64,000 nt of DNA from Camellia lanceoleosa (GCA_025200525.1 CM045763.1:60715530-60779529), one strand, 5' to 3'; numbered from the stretch's first letter, positions 1 through 10,563 are shown. Notes: generated by a model not told the origin, from the letters alone. Numbers and translations are program-made.

Positions 1-131
1 TAGTTGGCTGAGATGTAATTTTCTTGGTGTGGGTTGTTTTCGTTAGTATCGTCTTGATGCTCTTTTTCTAATAAAGTTACTCTTATTTATGAAATAAAAT
101 AAAAAAAGAAAAAGAAAACATGAGTTCTTCT
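1..131 (+). mobile_element. LINE-type 3' tail with poly(A), left arm
   Basis: The sequence carries an AATAAAG polyadenylation-like signal near 69-75, followed by an impure A-rich tail to about 118. The flank ACATGAGTTCTT then matches the flank on the far side of the same insert in the right arm (near 10,990). It is the visible end of a short, 5'-truncated retroposed 3' end. No coding sequence is present. The family is not certain. Confidence 0.6.
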
Positions 132-342
132 CTACTCTACATTGGGATAAAGGACCGTTAGGATTATGCTCATTTAAAAACTTATTGAAAAGATGTCATA
201 TATACCAGATCAATTTTTCTTAGGGAAATGGCATCTTGGTGGAAACAAATAAAAAAAAAATTGCATTTTTATGGAGGTGCAAATGGGAGTTGTGTTGTAT
301 GCCACAACTTTCACTGATATCTGACTAAGACTAACTTGTATT

Positions 343-515
343 TGTGAGAATATTAGGTTTATATATATATGGTAGCATATATTCTGTATATATTAGGAAT
401 TGAGCATGTATTGTTTGTTTCATTTTCTGGTTCTAGGGTTTGGATTGTTATATATACCAATGTATTCTTGGATCAATTACATAATATAATATACAGATTT
501 GTCAGAAATCTTACA
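343..515 (+). repeat. 5' LTR of left-arm Copia
   Basis: This 173-bp repeat starts TGTGAGAATATTAGG and ends CTTACA, directly before the TGGTATCCGAGC primer-binding site. It matches 1,512-1,684 and the reverse complements of 4,182-4,356 and 10,391-10,563. Confidence 0.92.
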
Positions 516-651
516 TGGTATCCGAGCTGAAACCCTAGGTTTAGCCTTGTTTGTTCGAAGCTCTCTCTGTGGTTCTATGAAGTCGTAACTCTTTCTGGTT
601 CAGAAACTCGACACCCATCCTCGTCGTTTCTGTTCGATCAAAGCTTAGTCT

Positions 652-987
652 TTGATTCTGGTTTGTTGGTCTCGATCGAAGCTGTCTGATTCTAGTTCAT
701 TGGTGTCTATCTCTCTCCTAGGTCGTTATATCACCTCAGTCTCATTGTTCTCTCGTGCAACTTCTGGGTTTGCTCATCTGACCCATTTGGATTCATCTGG
801 ATTGTTTTGTTCGGGTCTCTCCATCTCTCCATCTCTCTCTGTGTTCATGGTTCCATTTGTATTGCTCTTGGTTTATTACAGTTCTATACTTATTATTGTT
901 TGCCCATTAAGTCTCTCTTTATTACACTTACACCCAATCAGTTCATTATTTTTTCCTCTTTTGATCTATTATGATGCAAGATACTAA
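652..987 (+). other. Copia leader, non-coding
   Basis: This leader and 5' UTR has its counterpart on the minus strand at 9,832-10,240. An open frame of 111 codons crosses it. It is rich in Ser and Leu, shows no domain, and lies before the gag start, so it is probably not a gene. A remnant of the gag start (ATGATGCAAGATACT-like) sits at about 971-985. Confidence 0.6.
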
Positions 988-1020
988 AATTCACGCAAGT
1001 CCATGTCTGGTGATGTTATT

Positions 1021-1505
1021 GTTTGCCTATGCTGATTCTGATTGGGCTGGTGATGTTACTGATCGCAAGTCCATGTCTAGTTTCTGTATGTTTCTTGGCG
1101 ATTCCTTGATTTCTTAGAAAAGTAAAAAACAAACTGTTATTGCTCACTTCACTGCCGAAGCTGAGTACCGTGCTATGGCTCATGCTACTGCTGAGAATGT
1201 TTGATTTCGTTGTCTTTTATTTGATTTGGGTGTCACTTACTTTTCTCCGACCTCCCTCTATTATTGTGACAACCACAGTGCTATTCAAATTGCCCATAAC
1301 ACTGTCTTCCATAAGCGGGCGAAGCACATTGAAATTGATTGTCACTTTGTCTGTCAACATCTGTAGTCTGGCTCAATCTCGCTTCATTTCGTCTCTTCGA
1401 CTTTGCAACTTGCTGACTTCTTTACCAAGCCTCACACCACTGCTCGATTTCAGTTTCTTCTTGGCAAACTCTCAGTGTTTTCTGCTAAAACACCTTGAGT
1501 TTGAG
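1021..1505 (+). pseudogene. Copia RNase H fragment
   Basis: The reading frame gives the Copia RNase H hallmark, with a DSDWAGDVTDRKSMS-type motif followed by an FLGDSLIS-type segment. Later it gives the H-K-R-A-K-H-I-E-I-D-C-H-F motif near 1,300-1,345. In-frame stops (TAG near 1,116, TGA near 1,202) and frameshifts break it. It corresponds to the minus-strand sequence at 4,370-4,860. It ends against the 3' LTR without an intact stop region. Confidence 0.85.
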
Positions 1506-1511
1506 CGAAGG

Positions 1512-1684
1512 TGTCAGAATATTAGGTTTACATATATATTGTAGTATATATTCTGTATATATTAGGAACTGAACATATATTTTTTGTTTCCTTTTTCAGT
1601 TCTAGGGTTTGGATTGTTATATATACCGATGTATTATTATATCAATTACACAATAGAATATACAGATTCTTCATAAATCTTACA
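1512..1684 (+). repeat. 3' LTR of left-arm Copia
   Basis: This is the 173-bp partner of 343-515, starting TGTCAGAATATTAGG and ending CTTACA. It is followed by GTATC, the near-match to the upstream GTATT target site. Confidence 0.92.
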
Positions 1685-1825
1685 GTATCTTCATGAAAGT
1701 TGTAATTATTTTGAGTTGATCCCACTAAAACACAATTTTCCATTTTTTCAATCACACTTTCTCTGTCCTCTTTTTTTTTTTTTTTTTTTTGAACACGGAG
1801 GTAGGTCAATAGGGGAGGAAGTAGC

Positions 1826-2813
1826 TAGTAATAAGGAAAACCAAGACTAAAAATTCTATTTGCAGGATTAGGAATTTTGAAGTGGAGATTGCACTTAAGA
1901 AGATGAAATCGAATAAGGCTTTAGGACCTGATGATATTCCTATTGAAGTTTGGAAATGTTTAGGAAAGAAGGGGGTTGCTTGATTGGCTAGGTTATTTAG
2001 CAAAATTTTGTTGACTAGGAAAATGCCAGAGGAGTAGAGGAAGAATATTTTAGTGCCAATCTATAAGAATTAAGGAGATGTCCAGAATTGCAATAACTAT
2101 AGAGGAATCAAGTTCATGTATCATATAATGAAAGTGTGGGAGAGAGTGATGGAACGTTAATTACGAGATATAACAGAGGTGTTAGAGAATTAATTTGGAT
2201 TTATGCCTGGTAGGTCAACAATGGAAGTGATCTATCTTTTGAGGATAGTAATAGAAAAGTATTAAGAAAAAGAAAAGAGACATTCATATGATTTTTATCG
2301 ATCTTGAGAAAGCTTACAATAGAGTGCCTTGGGATATAATCTGGTAGCTGTTAGAGAAGAAATGGGTGACAAAAGGTTACATTGATATGATTAGAGACAT
2401 TTGTGATGGTGTGGTGACCACTATTAGATCGCCTGCTGAAGAGACAAGTGAATTTCCAATTACTGTAGGATTACACCAAGGATTAACCTTAAGTCCTTAT
2501 CTTTCTACTTTAGTTATGAATGAGTTAACGAGAAATATTCAAGATGATGTGTTGTGGTGTATGCTTTTTTGCAAATGATATCGTGTTAGTGGACGAGACT
2601 AGAGAAGGAGTTAACACTAAGTTAGAGACTTGGAGAGAAGCACTTGAATTTAAAGGTTTTAGGATAAGTAGAACTAAGACAGAGTACATGGAGTGTAATT
2701 TTAGTAACAGTAACAATGGAAGTAGAGAATAAGTGAAGATTGAAAACGAAGAACTACTAAAGAGTGAACATTTTCATTATTTAGGATCGATTATGATAAT
2801 ACCCAAGTTCTGA
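1826..2813 (+). pseudogene. RTE-like LINE reverse transcriptase fragment
   Basis: Translation in changing frames gives conserved LINE RT blocks: an MKSNKALGPDDIPIE segment near 1,900, an NCNNYRGIK segment near 2,090, FMPGRSTMEV near 2,200, FIDLEKAYNRVPWDI near 2,295, and GLHQGLTLSPYLS near 2,470. The catalytic block reads FANDIVL near 2,570, where FADDIVL is usual, so one of the paired aspartates is changed and the site is predicted dead. Several stops and frameshifts are present. Endonuclease and 5' parts are absent. The order and spelling of the blocks fit the common plant RTE-like LINEs (recognised, not searched). Confidence 0.88.
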
Positions 2814-3039
2814 ATGTAGAAGTCCTGAATAAATTGATCCTGCTAACGAGCACTTTGAATCGTTGTTTCCAACTCATACCGTTTGGCAAAGTGAGATTGC
2901 TGATACATACCCAATAAATAGTCCCACACCTCCTTAGCAGTACTGTGTTTGGAAAATATCATTCCAATACGGCCATCCACAAAATTATGAAACCAGGTCA
3001 GAACTTGGGTATTATCACAATCTCAAGTGTCACAGGAAC
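2814..3039 (-). pseudogene. Copia gag fragment forming the hairpin spacer
   Basis: This 226-bp spacer is similar to 9,440-9,660 in the right-arm Copia gag, in the same minus orientation, but it comes from a diverged relative. Shared segments include GAAGTCCTGAAT, CAACTCATACCG and GAACTTGGG(C/T)ATTATCACAATC. It sits exactly between the two arms. Its end carries the same 20-bp word as the inner ends of the arms (2,998-3,017). Confidence 0.85.
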
Positions 3040-4035
3040 TCAGAACTTGGGTATTATCATAATCAATCCTAAATAACGAAAATGTTCACTCTTAGGTAGT
3101 TCTTCGTTTTCAATCTTCACTTCTTCTCTACTTCCATTGTTACTGTTACTAAAATTACACTCCATGTACTCTATCTTAGTTCTACTTATCCTAAAACCTT
3201 TAAATTCAAGTGCTTCTCTCCAAGTCTCTAACTTAGTGTTAACTCCTTCTCTAGTCTCGTCCACTAATACGATATCATCTGCTAACACGATATCATTTGC
3301 AAAAAAGCATACACCACAGCACATCATCTTGAATATTTCTCATTAACTCATCCATAACTAAAGTAGAAAGATAAGGACTTAAGGTTAATCCTTGGTGTAA
3401 TCCTACAGTAATTGGAAATTTATTTGTCTCTCCAGTAAGCGATCTAATAGTGGTCATCACACCACCACAAATGTCCTTAATCATATCAATGTAACATTTT
3501 GTCAGCCATTTCTTCTCTAACAGCCACCAGATTATATCCCAATGCACTCTATCGTAAGCTTTCTCAAGATCGATAAAAATTATATGAATGTCTCTTTTCT
3601 TTTTCTTAATACTTTTCTATTACTATCCTCAAAAGATAGATCACTTCCATTGTTGACCTACCAGGCATAAATCCAAATTGATTCTGACACCTCTGTTATA
3701 TCTCGTAATTGACGTTCCATTACTCTCTCCCACACTTTCATTATATGATACATGAACTTGATTCCTTTATAGTTATTGCAATTCTGGACATCTCCTTAAT
3801 TCTTATAGATTGGCACTAAAATATTCTTCCTCTACTTCTCTGGCATTTTCCTAGTCAACAAAATCTTGTTAAATAACCTAGCCAACCAAGCAACCCCTTT
3901 CTTACCCAAACATTTCCAAGCTTCAATAGGGATATCATCAGGTCCTAAAGCCTTATTCGATTTCATCTTCTTCAGTGCAATCTCCACTTCAAAATTCCTA
4001 ATCCTGCAAATAGAATTTTTAGTCTTGGTTTTCCT
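3040..4035 (-). pseudogene. RTE-like LINE reverse transcriptase fragment (right arm)
   Basis: This is the mirror copy of 1,826-2,813, with the same RT blocks read on the minus strand. Here the catalytic region is expanded to FANDIVLADDIVLVDE by an 18-bp tandem duplication near 3,275-3,305, which adds a second D-D pair. Frameshifts and stops still break the frame. Differences from the left arm in stops and single bases show that the two arms have drifted since duplication. Confidence 0.88.
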
Positions 4036-4181
4036 TATTACTAGCTACTTCCTCCCCTATTGACCTACCTCCGTGTTCAAAAAAAAAAAAAAAAAAAGGA
4101 CAGAGAAAGTGTGATTGAAAAAATGGAAAATTGTGTTTTAGTGGGTCCAACTCAAAATAATTACAACTTTCATGAAGATAC

Positions 4182-4356
4182 TGTAACATTTCTGAAGAAA
4201 TTGTATATTCTATTGTGTAATTGATACAATAATACATCGGTATATATAACAATCCAAACCCTAGAATTGAAAAAGGAAACAAAAAATATATGTTCAGTTC
4301 CTAATATATACAGAATATATACTACCATCTATATATATAAACCTAATATTCTCACA
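4182..4356 (-). repeat. 3' LTR of right-arm Copia
   Basis: This 175-bp repeat on the minus strand starts TGTGAGAATATTAGG at 4,356 and ends TGTTACA-like at 4,182. It is homologous to the other three LTR copies. Confidence 0.9.
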
Positions 4357-4361
4357 CCTTC

Positions 4362-5990
4362 GCTCAAACTCAAGGTGTTTTAGCAAAAAACACTGAGAGT
4401 TTGCCAAGAAGAAACTGAAACCGAGCAGTGGTGTGAGTCTTGGTAAAGAAGTCAGCAAGTTGCAAAGTTGAAGAGACGAAAGGAAGCGAGATTGAGCCAA
4501 ACTGTAGATGTTGACAGACAAAGTGACAATCAATTTCAATGTGCTTCGCCCGCTTATGGAAGACAGTGTTATGGGCAATTTGAATAGCACTGCGGTTGTC
4601 ACAATAGGGAGAGGTTGTCATAATAGAGGGAGGTCGGAGAAGACTAAGTGACACCCAAATCAGATAAAAGACAACGAAGCCAAACATTCTCAGCAGTAGC
4701 ATGAGCCATAACACAGTACTCAGCTTCGACAGTGAAGCGAGCAATAACAGTTTGTTTTTTATTTTTCCAAGAAATCAAGGAATCGCCAAGAAACATACAG
4801 AAGCCAGACATGGACTTGTGATCAGTAACATCACCAGCCCAATTAGAATCAGTATAGACCACCAAGTCCAAAGAAAAAGTAGAGGATAGTAGTAAACCCT
4901 GAAAGATAGTACCTCGGAGATAACGAAGAAATAAAACCCATGTAGCCCAATAAGTGGAGCGAAGAGCAGAAACCAACAGGCTAACCATATGAATAGCATA
5001 GGTAAGATCAGAACAAGTAACCTTCAGATAGACTAAACAACCCACAAGCTCTCAATATAAAGTAAGATCATCCAAAGGAACACCATCAGTAGTGTTGAGC
5101 TTCACATTAAGCTCAATGGGAGTATCAGAAACCTTAGTGTCAGTAACACTGACACGATGAATAACCTCATTAGTATACTTGGCCTGACACAGAAAGTAGC
5201 CATTGGGAGAAGAAACGAACTTAATACCAAGAAAATACCTTAATGGGCCCCAATCCTTCATTTCAAAGGTGCGGAAGAGATGCTACTTGACCTTAGAGAT
5301 AGCAAAACAGTCAGAGTCAATGATGATCATATCATCCACATATAGTAATAAGGCAACAAAACCAGCAGATGTGTGAAGGAGAAACAAAGCGGAGTAATGG
5401 GCATAAGGATGAAACCCAAGCTTAGTAACAACTGTCTCAAAAAGATCATACTAAGCACAAGGATATTGCTTCAAACCATACAGAGCACGTCGAAGACGAC
5501 AAACCTGTCCAGTAGAATGAGGAAGGCCAGGGGGAGGAAACGTATAACCTCCTCAGTGAGATGGCCATTAAGAAAAGTATTCTTAACATCCATCTGATAA
5601 AGAGGCCAATGATGAACAGTAGCGATAGAGATCAAAGTACGAACAGTAGTCATCTTGACAATAAGAGTAAAGGTCTCTTCATAATTAACACCATACTCTT
5701 GTGAGAGACCTTTGGCAACTAGACAAGCTTTGTAGTGCTCGAGAAAACTATCAGAATGAGTTATGACTTTATAGACCCATTTACAACCAACCAGATTCTT
5801 GCTAGCAGGTAAAGGAACTAGCTCCTAAGTAGAAGTCTTCTGCAAGGCTAATAACTCATCCTCCATAGCTCGAATCTAATTTAGATCTTGATAGGCCTCC
5901 TTATAAGACCGGGGTTTTGAAAATGAGTGAATAGTAGACAAAAAGATGCAGTATGAAGGCGAAAAACATGTTTTAACAAAACTAAGTTTG
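4362..5990 (-). pseudogene. Copia reverse transcriptase and RNase H
   Basis: Reading down the minus strand, RT blocks appear: VGCKWVYKV near 5,790, NTFLNGHL near 5,570, LRRALYGLKQ near 5,475, and the catalytic YVDDMIIIDSD near 5,315-5,345. KDWGPLRYFLGIKF lies near 5,225-5,260. RNase H follows, with YTDSNWAGDVTDHKSMSGF near 4,800-4,860 and HKRAKHIEIDCHF near 4,520-4,560. The YVDD catalytic core is kept, but stops (for example near 5,340 and 5,460) and frame changes break it. This is the source region whose left-arm counterpart was mostly deleted. Confidence 0.9.
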
Positions 5991-6769
5991 ATTACCTATT
6001 TACGGATGCGAAGGGGATACTTAAGGTTGGCAAGATCAGAGTCATCAGAGGTAAGAGGATCGGCAGCAGGAGCAAAGACAACTTGTGGAGGGAGAGCCTT
6101 GCGACGAGAATAAACTAACAACAGAGGAGAAGACAGAGATAGAGCCAGAGGGGAGGAGAAGGATGAAGAGAAGAAGGAACGGGCTCATCGGGGTCAGTGC
6201 AGATGGACTTAATAAAAGGGGTGGTAAAGGATACAAGCTCAGGGGGAACAGTAGAGGTGTATTCATCTGGAGGGACCTCAGAATGAAATGGATCAATGTG
6301 AACCAAATCCTCTTTGGAAACCGGAGCAGTGATAGGAGGACGCTGAAAGTAAGACAGACGTTTGAGAAAGGTAATATGGAGGGATATATAAAGGCGACAA
6401 GAAATCAGGTCATAACAACGATAGCCTTTCTATGTAAGAATGTAGCCCAAAAGATGCACAGAACAGACCGAGTATTATGTTTGGTCCTATCTTTATTAGA
6501 AAGAATGACAAAACAGGAAGACCCAAAGACATGTAGAAGAGAGTAATTAGGAAGTTAGGAAAACAGAGCCTCATAAGGAGAACAACGAGAGAGTAAGGGA
6601 GTAGACATACGGTTGAGAAGAAAAGCAGCAATAAGAACTACACCCTAGAAAGGAGTCGGAACAAAGGCAAAGAGAAAGAAAGACCTAGCTGTCTCAAGAA
6701 GATGATGGTGTTTATGTTCAGCGTGACCATTTTGGGTGGGTGTATCAGTATAAGAAGTTTGGTAAATGG
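5991..6769 (-). pseudogene. Copia integrase C-terminal part and linker
   Basis: This minus-strand region lies between the hAT insertion and RT. Near 6,700-6,745 it reads NGHAEH-like and then TQNG-type residues of the integrase core, followed by a Pro- and Ser-rich linker (for example PPDEYTSTVPPELVSF near 6,200-6,270) typical of the Copia integrase tail. Frameshifts make precise domain edges uncertain. Confidence 0.65.
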
Positions 6770-7929
6770 TAGGGATGACAATTTGAACCCGACCCGACGG
6801 GTACTCGGACCGCCCCATCCCGATAAATTGGGTTTTCCACGAAAATTATTCCTTATAGGGCTAGGGCAAGGACTGGTAGTAAAAAATAGATCCCCGATGA
6901 TTTTCCGGCTGGGGATGGTGATAGATGCCCTAGCCCCGGCCCGGCCCCGCCCTAATTTGGCCCCGAATAGTCCTCATATATATATGTTTAGAAATTAGAG
7001 TTTGGTTATTTGTCTCAACTCTCTCTCACTCCCTCTCTCTTTCTCTGTCTCGTTCTTCGTTCTTCTCCCTCACTGTACGCTGTGACTTGAGATGAGAAAG
7101 AAGGTATGAGCCTCCGTTGCCTCCTCCCCTCCTCACCTTTATCACCGTCCTCCGTCGCCTCTTCCCTTCCTCCCTGTAGTCTATTTCACCCATCATTTAC
7201 CCAGATCTGTTAAGTATAGTTCAGATCTATAGTGACCTCCTTGTGAGCAGTGAATCTGGCATCATCGCAGTGATACAGCGGTGGATTGGTGGCAGCGTAG
7301 TCGTCGATCTCCCTCCTCCTCTGTTGTTTTCGGGGAGAGAAAGTTGTTAGGGTTTCCAATCTCGCCGATCTCCCTCCTCAACAACATCACGGCGACTCCG
7401 ACATCACGGCGAGAGAAAACTGCTGTGCTGATTTCTCTTTTTTTGATTTCTTGTAGATCTTACGAGTTGTATTGATCTCCATCTATCTTTCTGTCTCCAT
7501 TTTTTTTTTGGAGTAGTTGACGTATAGCCAACATTCATTGATGATTTTGTATTTGATAATTTTGTTGATCTGTTGATGTATTTGATGTATAGATTCTGGT
7601 GGTACTGAGTACTGATCTGTTGCTTTTTGTGTTGATCTGTTGATTTTTTTGTGTTGGTCTGTTGGTCTCTATTTTTTTGTGTTGGTGTTGATCTGTGTCT
7701 ATAGATGATGTTGGTCTCCATTTTTTGTGTTGATCTATTGATTTTTTTTTTTTTTTTGACTGGGGAATTTTCGAAGTCGGAGAAACCCAATCCCCTATTA
7801 GGGAGCGGGGCAGGGACGGTAATAGGTTCCTCGTGGGGATCGGGGCCAAGGACGGGAAAATTTTCATCGTTGAGGATCGGGGACGGGGACTGTGGTCTCT
7901 AGCCCCGCCCCAGCCCGTTGCCATTCCTA
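6770..7929. mobile_element. Non-autonomous hAT-like element
   Basis: The ends form an imperfect terminal inverted repeat: TAGGGATGACAAT at the left and TAGGAATGGCAAC at the right (reverse complement). This matches the TAGGGATGGCAA type of plant hAT elements. It is flanked by an 8-bp target-site duplication, GTAAATGG (6,762-6,769) and GTGAATGG (7,930-7,937), with one mismatch. GC-rich subterminal zones full of CCCGACCC and CCCCGCCC words lie at both ends. The interior is low-complexity, CT- and GT-rich, with no transposase. It lies inside the Copia integrase. Confidence 0.9.
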
Positions 7930-7937
7930 GTGAATGG

Positions 7938-8565
7938 TACCCAAACTGGCCAAATACTCACAGGACTTGGTTTTAAAATATTCCCCACCCAAGGTCAGAT
8001 CATAACAACTTAATAGTAGCCCCAAACTGTGAAGTGATCATAAACTGAAAGGTACGGTATATTTGGTAGAAGTCAGATTTATAAGTCATAAGATAAACCC
8101 AAGTATAGCAGGTGCAATTATCAAAAAAAGACACGTAGTATGCAGAACCCCCTTTAGTGAGAATGGGAGAAAGTCCCCAGACATCAGTATGCACAAGAGA
8201 AAATGGAGAAACAAAAAATAGAAGTACTTCTATTAAATGAAAAAGCTGACATTTTGGCAAGTTTACACCCCCAACATTCATTAATTTGACTAGGAGAAAC
8301 TTTACCCAACAATCTTGACTGAGCTAAAGATTGTAAGCGATCAACAGACAAATGACATAGGCGAGAATACCATAAATAAAACTAACTCGACTGAAAATCT
8401 AACTGAAATGAGGACAAAGCAACTAGAGAGGTAAATAGAGGGAGATGCAAGCTTTCTACCACATAAAGATCTCCAACTCTACGGCTGGTCCCAATCTGCT
8501 TCTTGGACACCCGATCCTGCACATAATAAACAGAAAACGAAAGGATAATATTAAAACCAGAAGCA
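7938..8565 (-). pseudogene. Copia GAG-pre-integrase and integrase N-terminal part
   Basis: On the minus strand, the pre-integrase segment reads LWYSRLCHLSVDRLQSL near 8,320-8,375. The integrase core start reads VHTDVWGLSP near 8,165-8,200, with the first catalytic Asp kept, followed by GGSAYYVSFFDN. The frame is interrupted by stops near 8,110 and 8,060, and the domain is cut by the hAT insertion at 7,929. Confidence 0.8.
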
Positions 8566-8811
8566 TCAAGTTGACTGATAGATAACTAACCGACAGATAG
8601 TTGAGGAACATAAAAAAATAGAGGGAATAGTAACAGCAGACATAGTAGAGGGTAAGACAGACCCAATAGATAGAATAGACATACCAGACCCATTAGCAGT
8701 ATTAACAGTAATAAGAGAGACAGGGGGTATACAGTTTTGAAGTAAGAAAAGGTAAGGAGTCACATGATGAGAGGCACCAGAGTTAAAAAGCCAGACAGAA
8801 GAAAGATACAT
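8566..8811 (-). pseudogene. Copia protease remnant
   Basis: The active-site segment reads WLFNSGASHHVT near 8,755-8,790. The usual D-S-G-A aspartate is Asn here, which should abolish aspartic protease activity. The flanking Copia-type sequence (residues such as NTANGSGMSI) supports the assignment. It lies between gag and the pre-integrase segment, as expected. Confidence 0.8.
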
Positions 8812-8819
8812 AGAGAGTA

Positions 8820-9831
8820 CCTAAGCAAACCTGCATGAAGAGAGGTGAGAATGGAGGCAGATGGAGATGACTGGGAGGTGGACAAGAGATGTTGAAACTG
8901 AGCAATCTAGGCACTCAAGGAAGCTAAGTCAGGATTAGGAGCCAGAGTAGATGCAGTATAAGCGGCAGGAGGCCCAAAAGTACTCAGAGCAGGACCTCAG
9001 AACTGTGACTGAGACTGTTGAGAAGATGCATGTCCCTTCTTGGGATAGTTGTACTTTCAATGGCCCCTCTGATAGCAGAAAGCACACTCATCTGAAGCCA
9101 GCAGTCCCTTCTTGGGCTATGTAGTGGCCTGAAGCTGATATGAAGAGGTGGGGTCGATAGTAATGGAGGTTGGGCAAGAGCCAAGCAAACAAGTGGAGAC
9201 AGAGTCTGACTGGCCGTCTTAAGATGGCTTTCCTCAAAAAAGAGCTCAAGAACAATAGCATCCACAAATAGAAGAGGAAACCGGTGAAGAATGCCACTAC
9301 GGATAACCTCATACTGAGATGAGAGAGCCATTAAAAATGGCACTAAACAACCCTGTTCCCGAAACTCAATATAAGCATTTAGAGCCTTGAGGCTTGATGG
9401 TTCCATAAGAGCCAACTGATCCCAAAGACCTATCATCTTTATATAGAAGTCCTGAATGGACTGATCGTGTTGACAAGCACCCTAAATGGCTGTTTTCAAC
9501 TCATACCGCTTGGCAAAGTTGGATTGCTAATAAACACTCTGTAAATAATTCCATACCTCCTTGGCAGTATTGTATTTTGAAAACATCATCCCAATTCGAG
9601 CATCCACAGAATTATGAAACCATGTCAGAACTTGGGCATTATCACAATCCCAAGCGTCACAAGAAGTCAGATATCCTTATTTTTTCGGGTCCGATGGACG
9701 AGGAACAAATCTAGAAACATAGTCCTATTTTTCTGACCAAGAAGAAAATTCTTCATAACGTTGGCCTAATAGGCATAATTGCTACCAGTGAGTTTACAAC
9801 TAACAGCGTGAATTTTAGTATCTGACATCAT
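8820..9831 (-). pseudogene. Copia gag (UBN2-type) with zinc knuckle
   Basis: The likely start is ATGATG at 9,831-9,826, giving MMSDTKIHAVSCKLTGSNY, a typical Copia gag opening. A gag block follows (residues such as EPSSLKALNAYIEFREQGCL, near 9,350-9,400). Near 9,060-9,090 it reads ECAFCYQRGH, the C-x2-C-x4-H part of a zinc knuckle. Stops near 9,760 and 9,480 and frame shifts break it. Confidence 0.85.
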
Positions 9832-10222
9832 AATAGATCAAAAAAGGAAAAAACAATGAACTGATTGGGTCTAAATGTAATAAAGAGAGACTTAATGGGC
9901 AAACAATAATAAGTATAGAACTGTAATAAACCAAGAGCAATACAAATGGAACCATGAACACAGAGAGAGATGGAGAGACCCGAACAAAACAATCCAGATG
10001 AATCCAAATGGGTCAGATGAGCGAATCCAAATGGGTCAGATGAGTAAACCCAGAAGTTGCACGAGAGAACAGTGAGATTGAGGTGATGTAACGACCTAGG
10101 AGAGAGATCGATACCAATGAACTAGAATCAGACAGCTTCGATGGAGACCAACAAACCAGAATCAAAGACTAAGCTTCGATTGAACAGAAACGACGAGGAT
10201 GGGTGTCGAGTTTCTGAACCAG

Positions 10223-10248
10223 AAAGAGAGAGAGAGAGAGAGAGAGAG
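10223..10248. repeat. (GA)n microsatellite in Copia leader
   Basis: A short run of about 12 GA units sits in the leader of the right-arm Copia. The equivalent left-arm leader, near 560-600, has only a short CT stretch, so the repeat expanded or contracted after duplication. Confidence 0.9.
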
Positions 10249-10390
10249 ACGAAGGCCCTCGCAATCGTGTTCAGGCCTAGAACAGAGTCACGACTTCAAA
10301 CTAGAGACAAGAAGTTGTTACGACTTCGTAGAACCACAGAGAGAGCTTCAAACAAACAAGGCTAGACCTAGGGTTTCAACTCGGATACCA

Positions 10391-10563
10391 TGTAAGATTT
10401 CAGACAAATCTGTATATTATATATTGTAATTGATCCAAGAATACATCGGTATATATAACAATCCAAACCCTAGAACCGGAAAATGAAACAAACAATACAT
10501 GCTCAATTCCTAATATATACAGAATATATACTACCATATATATATAAACCTAATATTCTCACA
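10391..10563 (-). repeat. 5' LTR of right-arm Copia
   Basis: This 173-bp LTR on the minus strand starts TGTGAGAATATTAGG at 10,563 and ends TCTTACA at 10,391. It is followed (towards lower coordinates) by the TGGTATCCGAGT-like primer-binding site at about 10,379-10,390. Confidence 0.92.

Larger units (their letters stand above)
343..1684 (+). mobile_element. Copia deletion derivative (short LTR)
   Basis: Two 173-bp LTRs (343-515 and 1,512-1,684) start TGTGAG or TGTCAG and end CTTACA. A primer-binding site resembling initiator tRNA-Met, TGGTATCCGAGC, begins at 516. The leader runs to the gag start region near 970-990 and then jumps to the RNase H region near 1,020. About 5 kb present in the right-arm copy is missing, from gag through most of RT. 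The flanks GTATT (338-342) and GTATC (1,685-1,689) are a 4-of-5 target-site duplication. Confidence 0.9.
1..2813 (+). repeat. Left arm of large inverted duplication
   Basis: This stretch matches the reverse complement of 3,040-10,904; base 1 pairs with about 10,904 and base 2,813 with 3,040. From the outside in, both arms contain a LINE 3' tail, unique flank, a 173-bp-LTR Copia element and an RTE-like RT fragment. The left Copia has lost about 5 kb of interior, which makes the arms unequal. The arm runs off the start of the window, so the outer breakpoint is not visible. Differences between arms include poly-T length (1,771-1,792 against a shorter run near 4,080) and an 18-bp tandem duplication present only on the right, near 3,275-3,305. 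Confidence 0.93.
4182..10563 (-). mobile_element. Copia element, right arm, with hAT insertion
   Basis: This is the fuller copy of the short-LTR Copia. LTRs lie at 10,391-10,563 (5') and 4,182-4,356 (3'). The primer-binding site TGGTATCCGAGT-like lies just inside the 5' LTR, at about 10,379-10,390. Domains run gag, protease, GAG-pre-integrase, integrase, RT, RNase H, which is the Copia order. Flanks AATAC (10,564-10,568) and GATAC (4,177-4,181) repeat the left-arm target-site pair. Every domain carries stops or frameshifts, so the element is dead. A 1,160-bp hAT insertion splits the integrase. Confidence 0.9.

Noticed and set aside
6085..6546. 153-codon open frame on the plus strand
   Set aside because: It is the antisense shadow of the Copia integrase-RT linker; its Arg/Glu-rich composition comes from reading Pro/Ser-rich codons backwards.
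7404..7924. Gln/Lys/Thr-rich minus-strand frames
   Set aside because: They translate the low-complexity TTGATCTGTTG repeats inside the hAT-like element and show no domain.
10141..10429. Arg/Glu-rich frames around the GA microsatellite
   Set aside because: They are produced by the (GA)n repeat in the Copia leader, upstream of gag.
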